A program made the position numbers and the translations under genes. The notes beneath the pieces are model-generated. The model worked only from the letters and a program-made list of their open reading frames with translations. It was not told the origin of the DNA and did no database searches. This document shows, piece by piece, positions 18,690 through 26,913 of a DNA stretch of 64,000 nucleotides (its first letter is position 1; each line of letters starts with the position of its first letter). Source of the stretch: Streptomyces albireticuli (GTDB taxonomy: Bacteria; Actinomycetota; Actinomycetes; Streptomycetales; Streptomycetaceae); contig NZ_JAJQQS010000020.1 in NCBI RefSeq assembly GCF_021228125.1, positions 1 through 64,000 of the forward strand. The letters run 5' to 3'.

Positions 18690-19909
18690 GGCGTCCCGGA
18701 GGCCTCGGGCTCGCGGGACGTCCTAGGGGCGGCCGGTGGCGTGGTCGCGCGCGGCTTCGCGAGGTGGCCGAGCCGGTGGGCGAGCGGCTCGGTCCAACGC
18801 ATGGCGAGCGGGCCGAGCAGGACGAGCACCAGGACGTACGCGGTGGCCAGCGGGCCCACGCGCGGCTCGACCCCGGTGGCCAGGCCGGCGATGACGATGG
18901 AGAACTCGCCCCGCGCGACCAGCGCGCCGCCCGCCCGCCACCGCCCCGCGGCCTCGACGCCCGCCCGGCGTGCCGCGTACCACCCGGTGGCGATCTTCGT
19001 GAGGGCCGTGACGGCGGCGAGGAGCAGCGCCGGGGCGAGCACGGGCGGGATGTCGGCGGGGTCGGTGCTCAGACCGAAGAACACGAAGAAGACGGCGGCG
19101 AAGAGATCGCGGAGCGGGGCGAGGAGACTGCGGGCGCCCTCGGCGACCTCGTCCGAGAGCGCGATGCCGATGAGGAACGCGCCGACGGCCGCCGAGATGT
19201 GCAGTTCTTGCGTCAGGCCCGCGACGCACAGGGTCAGTCCGAGGACGACCAGGAGCAGGAGCTCGGGGTTGTCGGAGGAGACGGCGCGGCTGATGTGGTG
19301 GCCGTGCCGCACGGCGACGTAGAACACCGCGCCGACGGTGCCCAGGGCGATCAGCAGGGTGAGCCCGCCCTCGGTCAGGCTCAGCCCGGCGAGGAGCGCG
19401 GTGAGGACGGGCAGGTAGACGGCCATGGCGAGGTCCTCGATGACCAGCACGCCCACGATGACCGGGGTCTCGCGGTGGCCGAGGCGGCCGAGGTCGCCGA
19501 GGGACTTGGCGACGACGCCGGAGGAGGAGATCCAGGTGACGCCGGCCAGGGCCACCGCGGCGAGCGTGCCCCAGCCCAGGAGGAGGGCGGCGAGGGCGCC
19601 GGGGAGGGCGTTGAGGACGAAGTCGACGGCGCCGGAGGGGTACTGGGTGCGGAGGCTGGCGGCCAGTTCGGAGCCGGTGTACTCCAGGCCGAGGAGGAGC
19701 AGCAGCAGCGTGACGCCGATGTCGGCGCCGGTGGCGACGAACGACTCGCTCGCGCTGAGCGGGCGGATGCCGCCGTGCCCGAAGGCGAGCCCGGCGAGGA
19801 GGTAGAGGGGTATCGGGGAGAAGCCGATCCGGCCGGCGAGGCGGCCGAGGAGTCCCAGGCCCAGGATGACGGCCCCGAGTTCGATGAACAGCGCGGTGGT
19901 GTGGTGCAT
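18686..19909 (-). CDS. CPA2-family cation:proton antiporter (KefB-like)
   Basis: This membrane transporter has 407 residues and about twelve hydrophobic segments, as in the Na+/H+ exchanger domain of the CPA2 group. Recognisable parts include LLLLLLGLEYTGSEL, the broken-helix region VTWISSSGVVAKSL, and VIEDLAMAVYLP with the buried acidic pair. No cytoplasmic RCK/TrkA-N domain is fused, and no separate TrkA-C regulatory gene is visible upstream, which is unusual for Streptomyces KefB homologs. The ATG at 19909 (MHHTTALFIE) is chosen; the frame extends upstream but is low-complexity. Confidence 0.9.
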   Translation of the reverse strand: MHHTTALFIELGAVILGLGLLGRLAGRIGFSPIPLYLLAGLAFGHGGIRPLSASESFVATGADIGVTLLLLLLGLEYTGSELAASLRTQYPSGAVDFVLNALPGALAALLLGWGTLAAVALAGVTWISSSGVVAKSLGDLGRLGHRETPVIVGVLVIEDLAMAVYLPVLTALLAGLSLTEGGLTLLIALGTVGAVFYVAVRHGHHISRAVSSDNPELLLLVVLGLTLCVAGLTQELHISAAVGAFLIGIALSDEVAEGARSLLAPLRDLFAAVFFVFFGLSTDPADIPPVLAPALLLAAVTALTKIATGWYAARRAGVEAAGRWRAGGALVARGEFSIVIAGLATGVEPRVGPLATAYVLVLVLLGPLAMRWTEPLAHRLGHLAKPRATTPPAAPRTSREPEASGTP

Positions 19910-20082
19910 GGGCGGCTGACCTCCGGCGGTCGAAGCGGCAGTGTCGTCCGTGCTGCGCGGATGCCGGCGACGGGACGTGCGCCATCGCCGTGGGGGTGGG
20001 GGCGTGCCGGGAAACGGGTGCGGGGGGCTGGTGCGGGGGCGGCCCGGAGCCGTGGGCCCGGCGGGCCGGGGTGCGGCGTGCG

Positions 20083-20166
20083 TCAGCCGGTGATGTCCGT
20101 ATCGGGCACGCCGTTCCGCGCACGGGTGTCGATGCGCGTGGAGCGGGGGAGGCGTGAGGTCGCCAT
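20083..20166 (-). CDS. Possible 27-residue leader peptide upstream of the antiporter
   Basis: The short frame starts MATSRLPRSTRIDTRARNG and ends DTDITG with a TGA. It is preceded by GAGGGGG at normal spacing, a better ribosome-binding site than the antiporter itself has. It lies 173 nt upstream of the antiporter ATG on the same strand, so it could be an upstream regulatory ORF. No homology is recognised and the coding assignment is uncertain. Confidence 0.35.
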   Translation of the reverse strand: MATSRLPRSTRIDTRARNGVPDTDITG

Positions 20167-20283
20167 CGCATGTCCCCCTCGTCGAGCCGGCGCCGGGGCG
20201 CCGACGGGTCCTCCCCTGGAGCGAGCGCACGACCGTGGGGACGCTCGATGGAGCGAAGTCTTGGCTCGTTTGCACTCTAGCGG

Positions 20284-20294
20284 GCAATACAATT
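20284..20294. promoter_or_regulatory. AT-rich promoter/operator region upstream of the antiporter
   Basis: The 523-bp gap between the antiporter start and the lipoprotein stop contains one AT-rich patch around 20265-20300. A small palindrome CAATACAATTG sits in it and could be the core of a promoter or operator for the antiporter transcript. Apart from the possible leader peptide, I see no gene in this gap. Confidence 0.3.
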
Positions 20295-20432
20295 GGATAA
20301 ACGGCGGCATTTCACCTAAGAGCGGTAAGACTGACGCGTGTTGTGCTCTCGTGCGCCGTGGAGGTCCGAGGGCGCACACAGGGCGTGAAGCCATGGCCGG
20401 ACGCGGCCGGGTGGTGCCGTGAGGGCCGGGGT

Positions 20433-20993
20433 TCAGGCGGGGCGGCCGACCCAGTGCACGCCGTAGTACGCGGCGCCGAAGTCGGGCCGCACCTCGACGT
20501 CCACCTTGCTCATCGCGTTCGCCGGGATGTCGAAGGCGAAGGAGGACGTCCCCGACGCGCCGGCCGCCAGCGCGCCCGTGAACGGGTTGCCCACGCCCCG
20601 GGCGCTGTCGAAGACCTGCCGGGCGGGGACGCCCTGCTCCCCGGCCTTCACCCGCACCAGGACGCCGGCCACGTCGAAGGTCTTCCCCGTGCCGTTGGTG
20701 AGCGTGACCGTGAAGGCGGCGGGCGAATGGCCCGGCTGGTGGCCGAGGGACGTGTCGCTCGGGGTGAACGCGACCGGCCGGGTCACCTTCACCTTCAGCC
20801 CGTTCCCGTAGACGAAGGTGTCCTCGAACGCGACGACGCGGGAGCCTTCGGCGGAGGTGCGGGCGGCGGAGGGCGACAGGGTCTGCCCCGCGGTCACCTC
20901 GTCGTCGGGGCTGCCGCACGCGGTGAGGACGGTGGCGGCGGCCAGGAGGGCGGCGGCCATGCGCGCCGTCCGTACGCGGGGTGGCGGTCCCAT
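20433..20993 (-). CDS. Secreted lipoprotein, DUF4352-like
   Basis: This is a 186-residue lipoprotein. A basic n-region and an Ala/Leu-rich core lead to the lipobox LTAC, with the lipidated Cys at position 26. The mature domain is an immunoglobulin-like beta sandwich with the pattern FTVTLTNGTGKTFDVAG, as in DUF4352/telomeric-repeat-like extracellular domains. An internal ATG at 20960 would also give a signal peptide. Function is unknown; it should be anchored to the outer face of the membrane. Confidence 0.8.
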   Translation of the reverse strand: MGPPPRVRTARMAAALLAAATVLTACGSPDDEVTAGQTLSPSAARTSAEGSRVVAFEDTFVYGNGLKVKVTRPVAFTPSDTSLGHQPGHSPAAFTVTLTNGTGKTFDVAGVLVRVKAGEQGVPARQVFDSARGVGNPFTGALAAGASGTSSFAFDIPANAMSKVDVEVRPDFGAAYYGVHWVGRPA

Positions 20994-21129
20994 ATGGCCA
21001 GGGTGGGGGCCGGGGGGCCGGTGTGCATCCTGGGTGTGGCGGGTGGGTGGGGGTGCGGTGGGTTGCCGCTGCGCGGGGCTTTGTCCCCTACCCGCCCCTT
21101 CCCGAACCGGGGCTCCGCCCCGGGCCCCG

Positions 21130-21180
21130 GTCCTCAATCGCCGGACGGGCTGAAAATCAGCCCGTCCGGCGATTGAGGAC
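21130..21180. repeat. Streptomyces intergenic palindrome (REP-like hairpin)
   Basis: Two 24-nt arms (21130-21153 and 21157-21180) are perfectly complementary around a 3-nt AAA loop; the arms contain CGCCGGACGGGCTGA. Outer flanks rich in GGGGC/GCCCC extend the symmetry. Elements of this form are scattered between genes in Streptomyces and probably act as bidirectional terminators. The rest of the 489-bp gap (20994-21482) holds no gene that I can support. Confidence 0.75.
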
Positions 21181-21482
21181 ACCGCGCGTCAGCGCGGAAA
21201 GGGGGCCCGGGGGCTCGCCCCCGGTTCCGGGAAGGGGCGGGGTGGGGAAAGGCCCCGCGCGGCGGCACCCACCCCGCCGCACCGCAACACCCCGCCCTCG
21301 TACGCCGCCGTGCCCCCACCCGTGCGACCAGGGGTACCCCGCCACGCGGCCCCGCGGTCCGGCGTGAGTGTGTCAGGTCGGGGTGCCGGCCGGCCGTCGG
21401 GTGGGCCCATCGGGGGGAAGATTCGCGCGTTCCCGGGTGCGCACCCGCCCACCGGGGCGCAGCCACCCGTAGAAGTCCATGC

Positions 21483-22313
21483 ATGCGCTCCCCGCGACGC
21501 CCGGCCCGCCGTCTGCTCGCCGCCGTCCTCCTCGCCGCCGCTCCGCTCGCCCCGCGCGCCGCCCCGCCCGCGGAGGCCGCCGCGCCGGAGTGGCACCTGC
21601 GCTTCGCCGACGACTTCGACACCGACGTCCCGCGGGGGGCCTTCAGCGACTGCGCCCACGACCCCGACACGCCGCGGGCGTACTGCGGCGGCCTCACGGG
21701 CGCCATGCGCGAGAACTGGTGGGCGTACCCCGAGGGGTGGCCCGACACCGCGACCCAGCGCGGCCTCCCCGTCGGTGGTCACTACGACCCGGCCACCACC
21801 CTCTCCGTCTCCCGCGGGAAGCTGCGCATCCGGCTCTGGCGCGGCCGTACCGGGGGCGTGCACAGCGCCACCGTCGTGCCCAAGAAGCTGATGGGCCTGC
21901 GCTACGGGCGGTACGAGGAGAGGTGGCGGGTCTCCCACGTCAGCCCGGGCTACAAGAGCGCCCATCTGCTCTGGCCGGTGGCCAAGGGCGGGTGCGCCGA
22001 GATCGACTTCCCCGAGCTGGAATGGAACGCCACGGTCGCCGGCTTCGCCCACCCCGCGGGCTGCGGCCGCCAGTTCGCCGTGGACACCGGCGCCCGCTGG
22101 AGCCGCTGGCACACCTCGGTCATCGAATGGCGCCCCGGCGACCTCCGCTTCCACCTCGACGGCGAAGAGGTGGGCCGTACCACCCGCGAGGTCCCCGACG
22201 CCCCCATGACCTGGGACATCCAGAACGAGTCGGCCCTCAACGGCGAGCGGGCCGCACCCGGGTCGTGGTCCCGGATCGACATCGATCACGTACGCGGCTG
22301 GAGCCGGGACTGA
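21483..22313 (+). CDS. Secreted glycoside hydrolase family 16 protein
   Basis: This 276-residue exported beta-glucanase-like enzyme has an arginine-rich signal peptide (MRSPRRPARRLLAAVLLAAA) with a likely cut after AEAA near residue 36. The GH16 active-site motif E-I-D-F-P-E is present with E173 as nucleophile, D175, and E178 as acid/base. Flanking stretches (RYGRYEERWRV, SAHLLWP, DGEEVGR) fit the jelly-roll fold. The substrate (laminarin, agar or other beta-glucan) cannot be told. It converges on uppP with 12 nt between stops. Confidence 0.87.
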   Translation: MRSPRRPARRLLAAVLLAAAPLAPRAAPPAEAAAPEWHLRFADDFDTDVPRGAFSDCAHDPDTPRAYCGGLTGAMRENWWAYPEGWPDTATQRGLPVGGHYDPATTLSVSRGKLRIRLWRGRTGGVHSATVVPKKLMGLRYGRYEERWRVSHVSPGYKSAHLLWPVAKGGCAEIDFPELEWNATVAGFAHPAGCGRQFAVDTGARWSRWHTSVIEWRPGDLRFHLDGEEVGRTTREVPDAPMTWDIQNESALNGERAAPGSWSRIDIDHVRGWSRD

Positions 22314-22325
22314 AAGGGGGCTCCG

Positions 22326-23201
22326 TCAGCCCGCCGACTCCCCGGCGTGCGGGCTGAGGACACCCGCACCGACCAGCGCGAACAGGAGGAGGCCCAGCAG
22401 GATCCGGTAGATCACGAAGGGCATGAAGCTCTTGGTCGTGATGAACCGCATGAACCACGCGATGACCGCGTACCCGACCACGAACGCGATCACCGTGGCG
22501 AAGACCGTCGGGCCCCACGCCGTGTGGCCCTCGCCCGCGTCCTTCAGCTCGAAGAGGCCCGACGCCAGGACCGCGGGCACGGCGAGGAGGAAGGAGTAGC
22601 GGGCCGCCGCCTCACGGGTGTAGCCGAGGAAGAGGCCCCCGCTGATGGTCGCGCCGGAGCGGGAGACCCCGGGGACCAGGGCCATCGCCTGGCAGACGCC
22701 GAAGACCAGGCCGTCCTTGACGTTCAGGTCCGTCAGCTCCTTGCGCGGCCTGGCCGCCCGGTGCCGCCCGCCGGCCCTGTCGCGCGCCGCCAGCCGGTCC
22801 GCGACGCCCAGCACGACGCCCATCACGACGAGCGTCGTGGCGATCAGCCGCAGGTCGCGGAACGGCCCCTCGATGGCGTCCTTCAGTACGAGCCCCAGCA
22901 CCCCGATCGGCACCGAGCCGACGATCACCAGCCAGCCCGTCCGCGCGTCCGCGTCCTCCCGGGCCAGCCGCCGGTCGGACAGGGAGCGGAACCACGCCGA
23001 GACGATGCGCGCGATGTCCTCGCGGAAGTACAGGAGCACGGCGGCCTCGGTGCCGATCTGGGTGACCGCCGTGAAGGCCGCCCCCGGATCCGGCCAGTCC
23101 GCGAAGGCGGCGGTCAGCCGCAGATGGGCGCTGGAGGAGATCGGCAGGAACTCCGTCAGCCCCTGGACGAGCCCGAGGACGAATGATTCGAACCAAGTCA
23201 T
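22326..23201 (-). CDS. uppP: Undecaprenyl-diphosphatase
   Basis: This 291-residue integral membrane enzyme dephosphorylates undecaprenyl diphosphate to recycle the carrier lipid for peptidoglycan synthesis and can give bacitracin resistance. Signature motifs are GLTEFLPISSSAH at residues 14-26 and PGVSRSGATIS at about 170-180, each on the membrane edge of the active site. Multiple hydrophobic helices cover the whole length. It is a single gene. Confidence 0.95.
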   Translation of the reverse strand: MTWFESFVLGLVQGLTEFLPISSSAHLRLTAAFADWPDPGAAFTAVTQIGTEAAVLLYFREDIARIVSAWFRSLSDRRLAREDADARTGWLVIVGSVPIGVLGLVLKDAIEGPFRDLRLIATTLVVMGVVLGVADRLAARDRAGGRHRAARPRKELTDLNVKDGLVFGVCQAMALVPGVSRSGATISGGLFLGYTREAAARYSFLLAVPAVLASGLFELKDAGEGHTAWGPTVFATVIAFVVGYAVIAWFMRFITTKSFMPFVIYRILLGLLLFALVGAGVLSPHAGESAG

Positions 23202-23385
23202 GAGGCTTGTGCCATCCCGGTGACGATCGCGGACACGTCCCGGCCGCGGGGGCGCACCCGACGCGGGCCGGCCGCCCGCCCCGTTCGAGGTGCCGGTCGG
23301 AAGGGATCATCCACCGGGCGGTGGGCAGCCCGGCGTCCTGCGGGTGAACGGCGGGCGAAGCCGGGGGCCCCGGGCCGGGCCGGCG

Positions 23386-23706
23386 TCAGGCCTGGCCGGT
23401 CTCGAACCGGCTGACCTTGCCTCCGTCGACCGTGAACCGCCACGCGGTCCGCATCTCCCCCCAGGTGTCGTTGCGGTAGCCGACGACGAGGGACCGGCCG
23501 TCGTCGGCCTCGGACTCCACGTCCATATGGCCGCCGGAGGAGAAGATCTCCCGCTCGGACCAGTCCTGGAGGTCCCGGTCCGAGCCGTCGTCGGACATCG
23601 TGGCGCCCGGGGTCAGCGCGGCCTGGAACGCCGCGCGGTCGTTGGCGTTGATCGCGGTGACCAAGGCGCGCACCGCCGGGTCGGACAGCTGGTCGGTGGG
23701 GATCAC
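23386..23706 (-). CDS. SnoaL/NTF2-like small protein
   Basis: The 106-residue protein has an alpha-plus-beta cone pattern: an N-terminal helix (ALVTAINANDRAAFQAAL), then TPGATMSDDG and a beta-rich C-terminus ending WRFTVDGGKVSRFETGQA. This matches nuclear transport factor 2/SnoaL-like families with no named reaction. The GTG start at 23706 follows GGAGAGCCC at good spacing. Confidence 0.75.
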   Translation of the reverse strand: MIPTDQLSDPAVRALVTAINANDRAAFQAALTPGATMSDDGSDRDLQDWSEREIFSSGGHMDVESEADDGRSLVVGYRNDTWGEMRTAWRFTVDGGKVSRFETGQA

Positions 23707-23832
23707 GGGCTCTCCTGGTCGGCCGGGGAAGGGACGCCCTCACGCTAAGCACCTGCGGTACCCCCTGCCACTCGGACGATCCACCATGGCCCGGCTCCAC
23801 CCACGCGTCCTCCGGCGCTCCGTGCCGCCCGG

Positions 23833-24540
23833 CTACGCCCCCGTGCGGCCGCGTTTGCGCCACGCCACCACGACGGCCGCGAGCCCGGTGACCCCGATGA
23901 ACGCCATGGCGGCCAGGAAGGCCGGGGACGTCGGCGTCGACGCGTGGCTGCCCGCGATCACGTACGCGGCGGTGTTGGGCACGCTACCGATGCCGGTCGC
24001 CAGCAGGAAGGGCGCCCAGCCCATCCGGGACACGGCGGCGCAGTAGTTCGCGGCGGCGAACGGCACGCCCGGGAACAGCCGGATCGCCAGCATCGACCGG
24101 AAGCCGTGCCGGCTCAGCTGCCGGTCGGCGGCCGTCAGCCACCGCCCGCGCAGCAGGGGCCGCAGCGCGTCCTGCCCCAGCAGCCTGCCCAGACCGAAGG
24201 CGAGGCCCGAGCCCAGCACCGTGCCCGCCACGGCGGCGGCCGTGCCGAACGGGGAGCCGAAGAGCGCGCCCGCGGCGATGTTGAGGATCGGCCGGGGCAC
24301 GAACGCCGCCGTGCACAGCCCGTACGCGACGGCGAACAGCACTACCGCGGCACCGCCGGACAGCTGGGGCGGCCAGCCGTCGGCGAGCAGCCGCTCCGGG
24401 CGGACGGCGACCACCGTCGCCGCGGCACCGGCGAGCAGCACCACGAGCAGGCCGAGGCGGAACCACGGGGACAGCAGCGCACGGGAACCGCGTGCGGCGA
24501 ATCCGGTGGGTCCGGCGGGGGGCGCGGCGGATCGGAGCAT
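23833..24540 (-). CDS. TVP38/TMEM64 family membrane protein (SNARE-associated/DedA superfamily)
   Basis: This 235-residue membrane protein has about six hydrophobic segments. The VTT-domain core is visible as FVPRPILNIAAGALFGSPFG, followed by LAIRLFPGVPFAAANY and GSVPNTAAYVIAG. Family members are thought to handle lipid or carrier-lipid flipping across the membrane. It is divergent from the EF-Tu-like gene; the 287-bp gap between them holds promoters but no gene. Confidence 0.87.
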   Translation of the reverse strand: MLRSAAPPAGPTGFAARGSRALLSPWFRLGLLVVLLAGAAATVVAVRPERLLADGWPPQLSGGAAVVLFAVAYGLCTAAFVPRPILNIAAGALFGSPFGTAAAVAGTVLGSGLAFGLGRLLGQDALRPLLRGRWLTAADRQLSRHGFRSMLAIRLFPGVPFAAANYCAAVSRMGWAPFLLATGIGSVPNTAAYVIAGSHASTPTSPAFLAAMAFIGVTGLAAVVVAWRKRGRTGA

Positions 24541-24827
24541 CGATGGAGCGTAACCGACGGGGGCGGGCGGCGGCCCCGAAGTCCGCGAGCCGGTACGGAA
24601 CCAGCACATTCCGGCACCGGCGGTTCGTCCGCCCGCCACCACGCCGACCGGGTGGGCGCGGCGCCGCCCGCCGGGGCCGGGGGAGGCGCCGGACCAGGGC
24701 GGGAACCGGGAACGGGCGCCCACGGCGAAAACCGTTCGACGTCCCGCACCCCGGGCGCCAGCATCGACGGTGTGCGCCGGGCTGTGCTGGTCACGCGCCC
24801 CGCACCTCGGCTCCAGGGAAAGGAACC

Positions 24828-25982
24828 ATGCCCAAGCAGGCCTACGCCCGTACCAAACCACACCTCAACATCGGCACCATCGGCCCGCAGGGCCACGGCA
24901 AGACCACGCTCACCGCGGCCCTCGCCCGGAGCCTCGGCTCCGCCGCCCGCCCCATGAGCGGCACCACGACCGGCATCACCCGCGTCGCCTACGAGACCGG
25001 CACCCGCCACTACGCGCACGCCGACCTGCCCGGTCACCCTCGCTACACCACGAACCTGCTCACCGGGGCCGCCCCGCTCGACGGGGCCGTCCTCGCGGTG
25101 TCCGCGCTCGACGGCGTCGTCCCCGGCACCGCGGCCCACCTGCTGCTCGCCCGCCAGGCCGGGGTGCGCCACCTCGTCGTCGCCCTCACCAAGGCGGACG
25201 CCGGCGGGCCCGAACTCACCGACCTCGCCGAACTCGACGTCCGCGCGCTGCTGACCGCCCACGGCCACGACGGCCGGCACGCCGCCGTCGTCCGCGTCTC
25301 GGCGCTGCGCGCGCTGGAGGGTGACCCGCGCTGGACCGGCGCGCTCGAAGCGCTCCTCGACGCCGTCGACACCTACGTACCCACGCCCGCGCGCCGCACC
25401 GACGCGCCCCTGCTCCTGCCCGTGGAGCGGGCGTTCGCCCTGGCCGGGCGGGGCACCGTCGTCACGGGCACGATCGAGCGCGGCACCGTACGCCCCGGCG
25501 CCCGGGTCCGGCTGCTCGGCCCCGGCGGCGGACCCCGGGACGCGTTGGTGACCGGTCTGGAGACCTTCGGCCGGCCCATGGAGGTCGCGGAGGCGGGCGA
25601 CTGCGTGGGGGTGCTCCTGCGCGGGGTCCGGCGGGAGGACGTGCGCCGCGGCGACACCGTCACCGCCCCCGGCGGCGCCGCGCCCCGGCGGCGCTTCACC
25701 GCCCGCCTCCGGCTGCCCGTCGCCGCGGACGGCGGCCGGCACACCCCCGTGGCCACCGGGCACCGGGCGCAGTTCCACTTCCGTACGGCCGATGTCACCG
25801 GCACCCTCGGCCTCGGCCCGCGCGGGTACGCCCGGCCCGGGGAGACCGTCGCCGCGACGGTCGTCCTGGACCGCGCCCTGCCGCTGGAGACCGGGCTGTC
25901 CTTCGTGGCGCGCGAGGGCGGCCGGACGGTGGGAGCGGGGACGGTCACGGCCCTTCCGGAGGGCCGGCGCCCGGCACAATAG
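24828..25982 (+). CDS. tuf3: Divergent elongation factor Tu paralog (EF-Tu3-like)
   Basis: The 384-residue protein aligns along all three domains of EF-Tu, including FLLPIE-like LLLPVERAF, RGTVVTGTIERG, GGRHTPVATGHRAQF and EGGRTVGAGTVT. The GTPase motifs deviate: G1 is GPQGHGKT (19-26) instead of GHVDHGKT, the switch I loop is shortened though GIT (49-51) remains, G3 is DLPGH (66-70), and G4 is TKAD (121-124) instead of NKxD. The loss of Asn in G4 should weaken guanine binding. Streptomyces tuf3 paralogs are known as minor, kirromycin-insensitive, stress-linked factors. AGGGAAAGGA precedes the ATG. The next gene starts 4 nt after the stop. Confidence 0.88.
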   Translation: MPKQAYARTKPHLNIGTIGPQGHGKTTLTAALARSLGSAARPMSGTTTGITRVAYETGTRHYAHADLPGHPRYTTNLLTGAAPLDGAVLAVSALDGVVPGTAAHLLLARQAGVRHLVVALTKADAGGPELTDLAELDVRALLTAHGHDGRHAAVVRVSALRALEGDPRWTGALEALLDAVDTYVPTPARRTDAPLLLPVERAFALAGRGTVVTGTIERGTVRPGARVRLLGPGGGPRDALVTGLETFGRPMEVAEAGDCVGVLLRGVRREDVRRGDTVTAPGGAAPRRRFTARLRLPVAADGGRHTPVATGHRAQFHFRTADVTGTLGLGPRGYARPGETVAATVVLDRALPLETGLSFVAREGGRTVGAGTVTALPEGRRPAQ

Positions 25983-25986
25983 GGGC

Positions 25987-26832
25987 GTGGAAGAACCGAT
26001 ACCCGTGACGCGGGACGTGGACTGCGGCACGGCCAAGCTGATGCCCGACGTGGACCGGCCGCGCGCCTGGCTGCTCACCGTCGACGGGGCACCGCAGTCC
26101 TATGTGGACCTGGACGACCCGGAGCACCTCGAATTCGAGTACGCCCGCCGGATCGCCCACGTCCTCGACACGGCGGCGGAACCGCGCCGCGCCCTGGACG
26201 TGCTGCACCTGGGCGGCGGCGCCCTCACGCTGCCGCGCTACGTCGCGGCCACCCGGCCCGGATCCCGGCAGCTCGTCGTCGAGGCCGACCGCGGACTCCT
26301 CGCGCTCGTCGCCGAGCACCTGCCGCTGCGCGAGGGCTCCGGGGCCGAGGTGCGCGCGGCCGACGCGCGCGCCGAGCTGGAGGCCGCGCCCGGCGGCTCC
26401 GCCGATGTGATCGTCGCGGACGTCTTCGGCGGCTCGCGGGTGCCCGCCCACCTGACGTCGCTGGAGTACGCGCGGGAGGCCGCCCGCGTCCTGCGCCCGG
26501 GGGGCCGCTACGCCGCCAACCTCGCCGACGGCGCGCCGTTCACCTTCCTGCGCTCGCAGGTGGCCGGCTTCGCGGCGGTCTTCGCGCACGTGTGCCTGAT
26601 CGCGGAGCCTGCGGTGCTGCGCGGCCGCCGCTTCGGCAACGCCGTCCTCGTCGCCTCGCACGGCGAGCTGCCGGTGGCCGCGCTCGCCCGCCGGGCCGCG
26701 GGCGACGCCTTCCCGGCCCGGGTCGAGCACGGGGAGGCGCTGGAGCGGTTCACGGCCGGGGCCGCGCCGGTGCGCGACGCGGACGCGGTGGGCTCGCCGG
26801 AGCCGCCGGGCGGGGCGTTCGGCATCGGCTGA
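25987..26832 (+). CDS. Spermidine synthase-like methyltransferase-fold protein
   Basis: The 281-residue protein has a Rossmann fold with VLHLGGGALTLPRY as glycine motif I, LVVEADRGLLAL, and VIVADVFGGSRVPAHLTS, which resembles the D(V/A)F catalytic-acid region of spermidine synthases. A putrescine aminopropyltransferase role is possible, but many actinobacterial members are of unknown substrate. The GTG start at 25987 follows AGGGG only 4 nt after the tuf3-like stop, so the two are probably cotranscribed. Confidence 0.8.
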   Translation: MEEPIPVTRDVDCGTAKLMPDVDRPRAWLLTVDGAPQSYVDLDDPEHLEFEYARRIAHVLDTAAEPRRALDVLHLGGGALTLPRYVAATRPGSRQLVVEADRGLLALVAEHLPLREGSGAEVRAADARAELEAAPGGSADVIVADVFGGSRVPAHLTSLEYAREAARVLRPGGRYAANLADGAPFTFLRSQVAGFAAVFAHVCLIAEPAVLRGRRFGNAVLVASHGELPVAALARRAAGDAFPARVEHGEALERFTAGAAPVRDADAVGSPEPPGGAFGIG

Positions 26833-26876
26833 CTCCCGTGCCCGGCGGCCCGGCCGGGCCGCCGGGCACGGGAGTC
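26831..26876. terminator. Perfect 46-bp palindromic bidirectional terminator
   Basis: Arms 26831-26853 and 26854-26876 are perfectly complementary over 23 bp each, starting GACTCCCGTGCCCGG. The palindrome overlaps the TGA of the spermidine synthase-like gene and faces the stop of the opposing membrane-protein gene, so it can end transcription from both sides. Confidence 0.8.
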
Positions 26877-26913
26877 CCCTGTCCGGAGCGCTCCGTCCGT
26901 CCGGAACTCCGGG

